A DNA stretch of 10,620 nt from Chitinophagales bacterium (GTDB lineage Bacteria; Bacteroidota; Bacteroidia; Chitinophagales; JAHDHT01). Location of the stretch: contig JAHDHT010000127.1 of assembly GCA_020631175.1 (NCBI GenBank), positions 1 through 10,620 of the forward strand, given 5' to 3'. Numbering within the stretch: position 1 is the stretch's first letter; every line of letters starts with the position of its first letter. The position numbers were made by a program, and so were the translations under genes. A model generated the notes under the pieces. The model was not told the origin of the DNA and ran no database searches. It saw nothing but the letters and a program-made list of their open reading frames with translations. Of the stretch, positions 1 to 7,217 are shown piece after piece.

Positions 1-5
1 TGCTA

Positions 6-941
6 CTAAGAAATTATCCCCTTGAAATAATCATAAGTCAAACCCAATCCTTGTTTTCTGGAATATTTAGGCGACCATCCTAATAGTTCTTTTGCCTTAC
101 TAATATCCGGCTGACGCACTTTCGGGTCATCCTTCGGCAAATCTTTATGAATAAGCTTTGATTTACTGCCGGTAATCTCTATCACTTCTTTAGCAACTCC
201 TAAAATAGAAATCTCTTCAGGGTTACCAATATTAACCGGCAAACTATAATCAGATAATAATAAACGATAAATACCATCTACTAAATCATCTACATAACAA
301 AACGAACGGGTCTGTAAGCCATCTCCGAAAATAGTTATATCCTCTCCTCTTATTGCCTGAGAGAAAAACGCAGGTAATGCTCTCCCATCATCAGGTCGCA
401 TTCTTGGCCCGTAAGTATTAAATATCCGTACAATTCGAGTCTCCACTCCATGATGATTATGATAAGCCATCGTTATCGATTCCAAAAACCGCTTGGCTTC
501 ATCATAACAACCTCTGGGACCGATAGGATTTACATTACCCCAATACTCTTCATGTTGTGGATGTATTAAAGGATCACCATATACCTCGGAAGTGGATGCT
601 ACAAGTATTCTTGCATTTTTTGCTTTAGCGACTCCAAGAGCATTATGGGTTCCTAAAGCCCCTACCTTTAAAGTTTGTATCGGAATTTTTAAATAATCGA
701 TCGGACTTGCAGGTGAAGCGAAATGTAAAATATAATCTAAGTCACCGGGAATATGAATGTATTTGGTAACATCATGATGATAGAATTCAAATTGTTCTAA
801 TGGCATCAAATGTGCAATATTATCCATATTGCCGGTTACAAGATTATCCATCGCTAAAACGTGATAACCTTCATTGATCATTTTATCCGATAAATGAGAA
901 CCTAAAAATCCTGCAGCACCGGTAATTAAAACTTTTTTCAT
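6..941 (-). CDS. uxs: UDP-glucuronate decarboxylase (UDP-xylose synthase), extended SDR family
   Basis: A cytosolic NAD-dependent enzyme that should oxidise UDP-glucuronate at C4, decarboxylate it and reduce it again to give UDP-xylose. The 311-residue length is normal for bacterial UXS. The dinucleotide motif GAAGFLG is at residues 8-14, and the catalytic pair of the SDR YxxxK motif is Y146/K150 in YDEAK. The segment STSEVYGDP (116-124) carries the Thr/Glu expected in UXS enzymes. SPASP (76-80), NTYGPRMRPDDGR (175-187) and DDPKVRQPDI (271-280) are family hallmarks that separate it from GalE-type epimerases and RmlB dehydratases. It starts at an ATG 15 bp after the stop of the UDP-glucose dehydrogenase gene, which makes its substrate, so the two steps are probably co-transcribed. 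The stop TAG is complete at the window edge. The 4-epimerase alternative is unlikely given these motifs. Confidence 0.93.
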   Translation of the reverse strand: MKKVLITGAAGFLGSHLSDKMINEGYHVLAMDNLVTGNMDNIAHLMPLEQFEFYHHDVTKYIHIPGDLDYILHFASPASPIDYLKIPIQTLKVGALGTHNALGVAKAKNARILVASTSEVYGDPLIHPQHEEYWGNVNPIGPRGCYDEAKRFLESITMAYHNHHGVETRIVRIFNTYGPRMRPDDGRALPAFFSQAIRGEDITIFGDGLQTRSFCYVDDLVDGIYRLLLSDYSLPVNIGNPEEISILGVAKEVIEITGSKSKLIHKDLPKDDPKVRQPDISKAKELLGWSPKYSRKQGLGLTYDYFKGIIS

Positions 942-956
942 TTTAGATTTAACTAC

Positions 957-2288
957 TTAGTTAATTAAAGCATTAATATTAACAGACGGTCTGCCTATAC
1001 TTTCATAAAAGAAACCTAAAGAGGCCATTTTATCAATGTCGTATAGATTTCTTCCATCCATAATTACAGCTTCTTTCAAGCTGTTTTTAATTTTATTGAA
1101 ATCAGGTGTTCGGAAAACCTGCCATTCAGTAACAATTGCCAAACAATCTGCTCCTTCCAAAGCTTCATATTGATTCGAGACATATTCAATTTTATCCCCA
1201 ATTTGATTTTTTACATTTTCCATCGCCTCCGGATCAAATGCTTTAATCTTTGCGCCTGCTTCGACTAAACGATCTATAATATGCAAAGCCGGAGCTTCGC
1301 GAATATCATCTGTGTTCGGTTTAAATGCCAAACCCCATAAGGCAACCGTTTTACCTTCAACATTACCGTCGAAATATTGAATAATCTTATCCGCTAATAC
1401 ATTCTTCTGTAATTTGTTAACGTGCATTACAGAGTTTAATATTCTGAAATCGTAATCATTCTCTTCAGCCGTTTTCGCTAATGCCTGCACATCTTTCGGA
1501 AAACAAGATCCGCCATATCCAACTCCCGGAAATAAAAAGCGTTTACCTATTCTGGTATCACTTCCGATTCCAATTCTTACCGCGTCAACATTAGCGCCTA
1601 CCTTTTCGCATAAGTTGGCTATTTCATTCATGAAACTAATCTTTGTCGCTAAAAATGAATTCGCTGCATACTTTGTCATCTCAGCACTTCTTTCATCCAT
1701 AAAATGAATAGGGTTGCCCTGACGAACAAACGGTTCATATAACTGACGCATTATTTCCTGAGCACGATCAGATGAAGTTCCAATCACTACACGATCCGGT
1801 TTCATAAAATCATCAACAGCAACTCCTTCCCGTAAAAATTCAGGGTTTGAAACTACGTCGAATAAATCAGTATCTAAGTTTTTAGCTAATTCTGCATGTA
1901 CTTTTTCTGCTGTCCCTACCGGCACCGTACTCTTATCAACGATAACTTTATAATCCGTAATAATGGTACTCAAATCCTGAGCAACTTTTAAAACATATGA
2001 TAAATCAGCTGAACCATCTTCACCGGGAGGAGTAGGTAAAGCAAGAAAAATTATTTTTGCTTCTTTTATTCCCTCCGAAAGAGAAGTGGTAAATTTTAAT
2101 CTGTCTTGTTTTGTATTCCGATGAAATAAAGTTTCTAAACCAGGTTCGTAAATTGGAACCTCACCGTTTTTCATTCTTTCTACTTTGGCTGCATCAATAT
2201 CAACGCAGGTAACCTGATTGCCTGTTTCAGCAAAACATGTTCCGGATACCAATCCGACATAACCTGTTCCAATTACTGCAATTTTCAT
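957..2288 (-). CDS. ugd: UDP-glucose 6-dehydrogenase
   Basis: Oxidises UDP-glucose to UDP-glucuronate in two NAD-dependent steps in the cytosol. At 443 residues it has the usual bacterial length. The N-terminal Rossmann motif GTGYVG is at 7-12, with an acidic D30 ending the second strand (NAD preference). NPEFLREG (148-155), K216 in the segment AANSFLATK, and the catalytic cysteine C262 in GVGYGGSCFPKD (255-266) are all present. The C-terminal UDP-binding domain begins around 312 (GKTVALWGLAFKPNTDDIR). GDP-mannose and UDP-ManNAc dehydrogenases share the fold, but the pairing with UXS and the close match to the Ugd pattern favour UDP-glucose. Its ATG lies one base after the TAA of the ABC ATPase gene (TAATATG), so translation is probably coupled to the exporter genes. 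Confidence 0.95.
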   Translation of the reverse strand: MKIAVIGTGYVGLVSGTCFAETGNQVTCVDIDAAKVERMKNGEVPIYEPGLETLFHRNTKQDRLKFTTSLSEGIKEAKIIFLALPTPPGEDGSADLSYVLKVAQDLSTIITDYKVIVDKSTVPVGTAEKVHAELAKNLDTDLFDVVSNPEFLREGVAVDDFMKPDRVVIGTSSDRAQEIMRQLYEPFVRQGNPIHFMDERSAEMTKYAANSFLATKISFMNEIANLCEKVGANVDAVRIGIGSDTRIGKRFLFPGVGYGGSCFPKDVQALAKTAEENDYDFRILNSVMHVNKLQKNVLADKIIQYFDGNVEGKTVALWGLAFKPNTDDIREAPALHIIDRLVEAGAKIKAFDPEAMENVKNQIGDKIEYVSNQYEALEGADCLAIVTEWQVFRTPDFNKIKNSLKEAVIMDGRNLYDIDKMASLGFFYESIGRPSVNINALIN

Positions 2289-2289
2289 A

Positions 2290-3039
2290 TTATCGTTTTT
2301 TTATTTCTTCTTTATAAATATTAATCATCTTCTGCGTTGGGCCTACGCCTATTATTTTCCCTTTATCTATACACAAAACACGATTACAATATTGTTGAAT
2401 AATTTGCATACTGTGACTCACAATTACAATTGTTTTGTTACCCAACATCCTTTCTTTAAAAACTTTATCTGATTTTGCCTTGAATCGCAAATCGCCTACA
2501 CCACCAAAAAACTCATCAAAGAGAAAAATATCAGCTTCGGCATGTACGGCAATTGCAAAAGCTAATCTTGAACGCATACCGGTAGAATAAAATTTCACCT
2601 TGGTATCTACAAATTTCTCAAGTTCTGCAAACGCAATTATTTCATCAAACTTAGTTCCAATCTGCTTGAATGTAATACCAAGCAAAGAACCGTTAACATA
2701 TATATTTTCTCTTGCTGTAAGACCTGGATCAAAACCCATTGCAAGAGAAAGGCGCATCATCTTCCCTGTCGTATCTACAATTCCACCCTGATCAGGACGA
2801 ATTGCTCCCATTATTATTTTAAGTAGCGTCGATTTACCACTTCCATTCCGTCCGATAATACCGAAAAATTCACCTTTTTTAATGTCTAGATCTACCGGCT
2901 GTAAGGCTTGAATTTTTCTGGATTCATTAATTTTTAAAACATTAAAAATTCGGTCTCTGATGCTATCTACATTGGCATCTTTGATACTAAACGTTTTTGA
3001 GACATTCCTTAGCGATATAACTGTTTCTCTTTGACTCAT
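2290..3039 (-). CDS. wzt: ABC transporter ATPase for polysaccharide export (Wzt/KpsT/TagH type, short form)
   Basis: Cytoplasmic ATPase that powers export of an undecaprenyl- or lipid-linked glycan through the permease encoded just before it. Walker A is GRNGSGKST (63-71), the ABC signature YSTGMRSRL is at 151-159, Walker B is IFLFDE (171-176) with E176 as catalytic base, and the switch histidine is H209 in VSHS. The stretch GLTARENIY (106-114) is typical of polysaccharide-export ATPases. At 249 residues it ends shortly after the nucleotide-binding domain, so it lacks the C-terminal carbohydrate-binding domain of O9a-type Wzt and resembles KpsT/TagH. After Walker B it reads FFGGVGD, where many homologues have VLAVGD. 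Its ATG overlaps the permease stop by one base (TAATG), showing that the two are made as a pair. Confidence 0.92.
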   Translation of the reverse strand: MSQRETVISLRNVSKTFSIKDANVDSIRDRIFNVLKINESRKIQALQPVDLDIKKGEFFGIIGRNGSGKSTLLKIIMGAIRPDQGGIVDTTGKMMRLSLAMGFDPGLTARENIYVNGSLLGITFKQIGTKFDEIIAFAELEKFVDTKVKFYSTGMRSRLAFAIAVHAEADIFLFDEFFGGVGDLRFKAKSDKVFKERMLGNKTIVIVSHSMQIIQQYCNRVLCIDKGKIIGVGPTQKMINIYKEEIKKR

Positions 3040-3845
3040 TATACTTTTTCAATTGCATAGGGTGAGGCCCACTTGAAAAACAAATAAGCAATAAAAAGAA
3101 CGACCACTGCATAAATCCATCCAACCGCAAACAAATGCCAGTCCATTTGTTCGTGATAAAAAAGAGCCTTCCTTAGATTTACAATAGTCGCTGTAGCAGG
3201 ATGCACATATACCGTCCATGGTATTTTGGCCATAATATCTTCAATAGTAAAGAAAATGGGTGCTGTCCAGAATCCTGCCAGCGTTACAATTGCCCAAACA
3301 TGATTAATATCTTTTAAAAAGATGTTTATCGATGATAGAATGATGGCAAAGCCCATACTGATCAGTAAAATATTGATCATAAGTAAAGGAAACCATAAGG
3401 TATAAACCGAAGGATATACTTCAAGATAGGTGCTCATGATAAAAAAGGCCACAAAATTAAAGCAAAAGCCTATAAATGCGCTTCCTGCAGAGGCAAGATA
3501 TATATCGATCCAGTTAAACTGGATATTTTCTATTAGATAGCGTTTAGCCTTCATTATTGTCATTCCACTATTGGTGACTTCCATAAAAAACAACCATACG
3601 AGCAGCCCCGGGAAGAGATAAAGTGCGAAATTATCTATCCTTGAGGTTCTTATATAGGCAAATGCAAGGGTATAAACGGCTAATCGGAGTAATGGATTTA
3701 ACAAGGCCCATATAAGACCTAATCCACTATCGTAATACCGTTTTTTGAAATCTACCTTGGCTAGAATCCAAATTCTTTCGAGGCGGTTATTTTCAGGCAG
3801 CCGCTCAAGAATTGGCCCGAATATTTGATTTAAAAGGCTTGCCAT
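3039..3845 (-). CDS. wzm: ABC-2 type polysaccharide export permease (Wzm/KpsM/TagG family)
   Basis: Inner-membrane subunit forming the glycan channel of the exporter. From the ATG at 3845 it is 268 residues with about six hydrophobic segments, near 43-66, 72-90, 114-140, 150-177, 182-201 and 236-259. Family signs are RYYDSGLGLIWALLNP (36-51, the conserved amphipathic entry into the first helix), FLKDI (176-180) and TAPIFF (194-199). The reading frame can be extended four codons to a TTG at 3855-3857. I prefer the ATG because the TTG lies inside a near-perfect Bacteroidota -7 promoter element and there is an ordinary ATG downstream. The gene leads a four-gene run, permease-ATPase-Ugd-UXS, divergent from the GH10 gene. 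The transported polymer is not named by the sequence. Confidence 0.9.
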   Translation of the reverse strand: MASLLNQIFGPILERLPENNRLERIWILAKVDFKKRYYDSGLGLIWALLNPLLRLAVYTLAFAYIRTSRIDNFALYLFPGLLVWLFFMEVTNSGMTIMKAKRYLIENIQFNWIDIYLASAGSAFIGFCFNFVAFFIMSTYLEVYPSVYTLWFPLLMINILLISMGFAIILSSINIFLKDINHVWAIVTLAGFWTAPIFFTIEDIMAKIPWTVYVHPATATIVNLRKALFYHEQMDWHLFAVGWIYAVVVLFIAYLFFKWASPYAIEKV

Positions 3846-3854
3846 TAGCGGCTG

Positions 3855-3862
3855 CAAATATA
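3855..3862 (-). promoter_or_regulatory. Candidate Bacteroidota -7 promoter element for the wzm-wzt-ugd-uxs operon
   Basis: On the minus strand this reads TATATTTG, a full match to the Bacteroidota sigma-factor -7 consensus TAnnTTTG. The -33 element is weak: GTTT lies about 18 bp upstream (3881-3884) rather than a clean TTTG. A start of transcription a few bases downstream would leave a leader of only a few nucleotides before the ATG at 3845, so the message would be nearly leaderless. A second, poorer candidate (GATATTTG, 3921-3928) with a TTG 22 bp upstream would give a leader of about 75 nt. Chance matches are common in AT-rich DNA. Confidence 0.45.
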
Positions 3863-4030
3863 CGGAATTTCTTTCGTGCTAAACAGCACTTAATCAATTG
3901 AATTTTAGGTGTTGAAAAGGCAAATATCTGTAGTTTGGCTTCAGATTACACAATCAAAGCATATTTCTACCTTTTAGCAAATAATATTAGCAATTTTATA
4001 TATTTATCTTTCTTAATGTGAAAAAGCTCA
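3863..4030. other. Divergent intergenic region between the exporter operon and the GH10 gene
   Basis: This AT-rich stretch separates two divergently read transcription units and must hold the start signals of the GH10 gene; the exporter promoter candidate sits at its left edge. It contains an 8-bp palindrome TCAATTGA at 3894-3901, too short to call an operator. No ORF, tRNA or convincing hairpin was seen. The bases just before the GH10 ATG (aaaaagctca) contain no good Shine-Dalgarno sequence, which is usual for Bacteroidota. Confidence 0.6.
3999..4006 (+). promoter_or_regulatory. Weak candidate -7 element for the GH10 gene
   Basis: TATATTTA differs from TAnnTTTG by its last base and lies 24 bp before the GH10 ATG, a sensible distance for a short leader. 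No clear TTTG is found at the expected -33 spacing; the nearest T-rich match is around 3972-3976. It is the best plus-strand candidate in the gap, but the evidence is weak. Confidence 0.22.
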
Positions 4031-6172
4031 ATGAGAATAATCGGATTAACAATACTGCTATTTAGCAGTAACATCTTTGCCCAGGATAACTACCACCTGC
4101 TAACACAACAAATGATTTCTGACACTTACGGATTAGAAAACGGTGAATGGATGATGTTTGATACAGAAACAGAAAATCTGGATATTGATTATAATTATGG
4201 AGCTCTCGACATTTTGTCGCTTACAACAGCGACCCAGGAGTTCACTCAAGTAACCAATATTTTAAACGAAATCGAAGGAGGCTATTTTTTTGACAGTGGC
4301 TGGGGTATTTCTAACCAAGTAACCATTACTGAAAATGATGTATGCTTACTAGTTATTAATCTTCGCAAAACAAATAATGTTAACTCATTTGGCAAAGTAA
4401 CTTTAGGCATCCAAGCAAATGATAATTCGATTTTTGAAGAATCAATTACGATTCAACTAGAAGACCAATGGAATCAATATCTTATCCCATTTCAGGCAAG
4501 TGCAACCTATTTGCCGGATGAATTAATTATAAGTTTAGGCTTAGCATGGGAAATTCAAGAAATTGAATTGGCAGGAGTTAATATTTTAAATTTTGGAAAC
4601 AACTATTTGCTAAATGAAATGCCTCTCGTTTTACACAATGAAAAATATGGGGGTTATGAAGCAAATGCTCCCTGGAGGGTTGATGCTGAAAATCGTATTG
4701 AGCAGAACAGAAAAGCAGATTTGGAAGTACTTGTTTTGGATGCCGGCAACATTCCCGTAGAAGGGGCATCTGTTGAAATCAATATGATAGAACATGATTT
4801 TGCCTGGGGAACAGAAATTAATCTAAGCAGATTCGCTGATAATAATAACCAAACTCAGGAATACGAGAATAAACTATTAAATCTTGACGGCGAAGGGCAT
4901 ACTTTTAATTGGGTAACTCCTGGTAATTCGTTTAAATGGCCTGGCATTGAAGAAGGATGGATTGTTCCTTTCAACCAAAAAGTGAATGCCGTAAACTGGC
5001 TTAAGGATAATAATTATAATATCCGATTTCATACCTTACTGTGGCCGGGGTGGGTAAATTTACCTTACGATTTAGAAATGAATGCCAACGACCCTCAATA
5101 CATTATCGATCGAACAAATGAATGGGTTGATTTCATTCTGACTCACCCAGAGTTACAAAATGTATTTGATGAATATGACGTATTAAATGAAACAACTACA
5201 AATCGCGATTATGAAATGTCTCTTGCCGGATTTGGAACTTATACCACCGGAAGAGAATATTATTTAGAGATATTAAACCAGTTTAGAACTTTAGTACCTG
5301 ATAAGCCTCAGGTAATAAATGATTACGTTACAATTTCTAATCAACAATACAAGGGCACTGATTATGAATTTCTTAAAAATACTATTTCAGAGATAATTGA
5401 TGGTGGAGCTGATTTAAATGGTATTGGCTTTCAAGCTCATCAGGGATTATTCCCAACTTCAATTTATGAGGTTGAAAGCATTTTAAATGATTTCGAAAAT
5501 GAGTTTGGTCTTCCTTTAAAAATAACAGAATATGATTTTCTTGATCCACGAATTGACCCTGAAATTGCCGCTAGTTATTTAGATGATTTTCTAACAATGA
5601 TTTTTAGTATTCAAAATGTAGATATGTTTATGTTTTGGGGAATTTGGGATGGAACACATCAATTCGGATCGGGAAACCTGTTTGACTTAGACTGGAATAA
5701 TAAACCTGCAGCTGATGTTACTTTTAATAAACTCTTTAATGAATGGTGGACAGAAGAAAGTGCCATAACGAATAATTTAGGATCGGCAGAATTTCGGGGA
5801 TTTAAAGGCCTTTATGAAATTAGGATTAATATTGATAATGAAAGTATTATTGATACTGTTTCACTAATCAATGACACACAGTTGAGTTATAATATTGATT
5901 TAAATACTTCTATTCATGGTGATTTCTCAAAAACATTAGTCAACATATTCCCCAATCCTAATTCAATTGGTATTTTGAATATTGAAAGCAATCAGGAATT
6001 ATCTGATGTTGAGTTATATAATCTTAAAGGGGAATTATTACTGAATAAAAAAGCGAATAATAATTCCAGACAACAAATTCAAATTGAAAACTTACCCGAT
6101 GGTTTGTACATTATGAGAATTGAGATAAATGGGAATTATTACACTCAGAAAATTGAGATTATAAATAAATAA
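4031..6172 (+). CDS. Secreted GH10-family glycoside hydrolase (endo-beta-1,4-xylanase-like) with T9SS sorting domain
   Basis: A 713-residue exported enzyme predicted to cleave beta-1,4 xylose-type linkages. A signal peptide covers about 1-17 (cleavage near FA/QD). Residues 20-190 form a beta-rich domain, possibly carbohydrate-binding, whose family I cannot name. Residues 220-265 are the strand region that commonly precedes GH10 barrels (ending FAWGTEIN). The barrel spans about 265-575: acid/base E387 in DVLNE, nucleophile E500 in KITEYD, with H334 (RFHTLLW), H470 (FQAHQG) and WGIWDG (536-541) also kept. F333 replaces a glycine usual in RGHTLxW. A small beta-domain (about 582-626) follows, then a type A T9SS C-terminal domain (about 634-713: FPNPN, then DGLYIMRI), so it is secreted or surface-anchored. 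It stands alone on the plus strand between glycan synthesis operons, with no SusC/SusD genes nearby. Family confident; true substrate unknown. Confidence 0.9.
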   Translation: MRIIGLTILLFSSNIFAQDNYHLLTQQMISDTYGLENGEWMMFDTETENLDIDYNYGALDILSLTTATQEFTQVTNILNEIEGGYFFDSGWGISNQVTITENDVCLLVINLRKTNNVNSFGKVTLGIQANDNSIFEESITIQLEDQWNQYLIPFQASATYLPDELIISLGLAWEIQEIELAGVNILNFGNNYLLNEMPLVLHNEKYGGYEANAPWRVDAENRIEQNRKADLEVLVLDAGNIPVEGASVEINMIEHDFAWGTEINLSRFADNNNQTQEYENKLLNLDGEGHTFNWVTPGNSFKWPGIEEGWIVPFNQKVNAVNWLKDNNYNIRFHTLLWPGWVNLPYDLEMNANDPQYIIDRTNEWVDFILTHPELQNVFDEYDVLNETTTNRDYEMSLAGFGTYTTGREYYLEILNQFRTLVPDKPQVINDYVTISNQQYKGTDYEFLKNTISEIIDGGADLNGIGFQAHQGLFPTSIYEVESILNDFENEFGLPLKITEYDFLDPRIDPEIAASYLDDFLTMIFSIQNVDMFMFWGIWDGTHQFGSGNLFDLDWNNKPAADVTFNKLFNEWWTEESAITNNLGSAEFRGFKGLYEIRINIDNESIIDTVSLINDTQLSYNIDLNTSIHGDFSKTLVNIFPNPNSIGILNIESNQELSDVELYNLKGELLLNKKANNNSRQQIQIENLPDGLYIMRIEINGNYYTQKIEIINK

Positions 6173-6181
6173 GCTTGCCTT

Positions 6182-7216
6182 TTAATTATCATTAGAAGCC
6201 TTAGCTCTAAAAGCGTACACATCGTTTATTATAGCAACTACTGCAGCACCTTCTTTAGCTGTTGCAATCATTGATGTTTTACCATTAAATTCAGATGCAA
6301 TGTTCTCATATACAAAGTGATGGTTGGCTGCGCTTCCTTTATATGGGCCGTAATTATTGGGTGGTGAAGATGCATCAAGTTCAGGCATTGAATATCCGGC
6401 TATGTTGCAAATCTGTACTTCATTCATATACTGACCACCCACTTTCACACTTCCATTAGCTCCAATGATTGTAATACTGCTTTCAAGGTTAGATTCATAA
6501 GCTGCTATGGAATAATTAAATGTCCCGTGTCCTCCATCTTTTAAACGGAAAGAAAACAAACCACTATCTTCAAATTCTATATAAGCTCCAAGTTTATACG
6601 TTTGAAATTCAGCGTGAGTTATTTCTACTTTACCAAACAGCCAGTATAGTGTATCTACAAAATGACTGAACTGAGTGAATAAGGGACCTCCATCTTGATG
6701 CAGATTCCCCTTCCATGAACTCTCAGTAAAGTATGCCGCTTCCCGGTTCCAAATGCAATTAATTACTACTGAATAAATATTTCCTAAACGATTCTCTTCA
6801 ATAAGAGACTTCAACCACCTGCTTGGTGGGCTATATCGATTTTGCATTACTCCAAAAAGCTGTAAGTTTTTATCCTTTGCTTTTTGAATAAGCTTTTCAG
6901 TTTCGGGTGCATATAAGCTAAATGGTTTTTCTACGAGTACATGCTTTCCAAAATCAATCATTTGATCGGCATGCTCATTATGCTGACCGTTAGGTGTGCA
7001 AACAGATGCTAAATCAAATTTTATTTCGGATAAATTCAGCTCATTTATCGAAGCAAATACTTTAACTCCAAAAGAATTAAATAGCTTTTCATGTTTCTGT
7101 TCATCAACTTCAACAATTGCCATCAATTCAAAATCAGGATGATTCTGAATTATAGATGCGTGACGGTGCCCTATCCGTCCGCAACCAATTACAACACATC
7201 GTATCGGAAACTGCAA
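6182..7216 (-). CDS. Gfo/Idh/MocA oxidoreductase, WlbA/WbpB-like (probable UDP-N-acetylglucosaminuronate 3-dehydrogenase), TTG start
   Basis: A 344-residue NAD-dependent sugar dehydrogenase. The Rossmann motif GCGRIG is at 11-16 and the family's EKP triad at 96-98, with K97 the expected catalytic lysine. QNRYSPP (125-131), WNREAAYF (156-163), W168-K-G and DGGPLFTQFSHFVD (175-188, with H185) resemble WlbA/WbpB, which oxidise UDP-GlcNAcA at C3 on the way to 2,3-diacetamido-uronic acids. That substrate is an inference; related Gfo/Idh/MocA enzymes use other sugars. The partner aminotransferase and acetyltransferase are not in the window. The start must be TTG (7214-7216): an in-frame stop lies at 7232-7234, no ATG or GTG falls between, and the next ATG is beyond the nucleotide-binding loop. 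The TTG follows the cysQ stop by one base, so coupled translation is likely. It is the last gene of its run. Confidence 0.85.
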   Translation of the reverse strand: MQFPIRCVVIGCGRIGHRHASIIQNHPDFELMAIVEVDEQKHEKLFNSFGVKVFASINELNLSEIKFDLASVCTPNGQHNEHADQMIDFGKHVLVEKPFSLYAPETEKLIQKAKDKNLQLFGVMQNRYSPPSRWLKSLIEENRLGNIYSVVINCIWNREAAYFTESSWKGNLHQDGGPLFTQFSHFVDTLYWLFGKVEITHAEFQTYKLGAYIEFEDSGLFSFRLKDGGHGTFNYSIAAYESNLESSITIIGANGSVKVGGQYMNEVQICNIAGYSMPELDASSPPNNYGPYKGSAANHHFVYENIASEFNGKTSMIATAKEGAAVVAIINDVYAFRAKASNDN

Positions 7217-7217
7217 C

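Noticed and set aside
2600..2791. 63-codon plus-strand open frame
   Set aside because: It lies wholly within the ABC ATPase gene on the opposite strand, shows no recognisable motif and has no gene context of its own.
3846..3857. TTG start giving four extra residues on the ABC permease
   Set aside because: A normal ATG follows at 3845, and the TTG is part of a full match to the -7 promoter consensus.
3894..3901. TCAATTGA palindrome in the divergent intergenic region
   Set aside because: Eight bases do not extend on either side and no second copy was noticed; expected by chance in AT-rich DNA.
4578..4769. 63-codon minus-strand open frame
   Set aside because: It is antisense to the GH10 coding sequence; its composition is that of a shadow frame with no domain or start signals.
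4031..6172. Plant-xylan utilisation locus
   Set aside because: No SusC/SusD pair, xylosidase, arabinofuranosidase or xylose catabolic gene accompanies the GH10; all neighbours are biosynthetic or export genes.
6173..6181. Bidirectional terminator between the converging GH10 and oxidoreductase genes
   Set aside because: Only 9 bp separate the stops, and no GC-rich stem with a T-run is visible there or in the adjoining coding ends.
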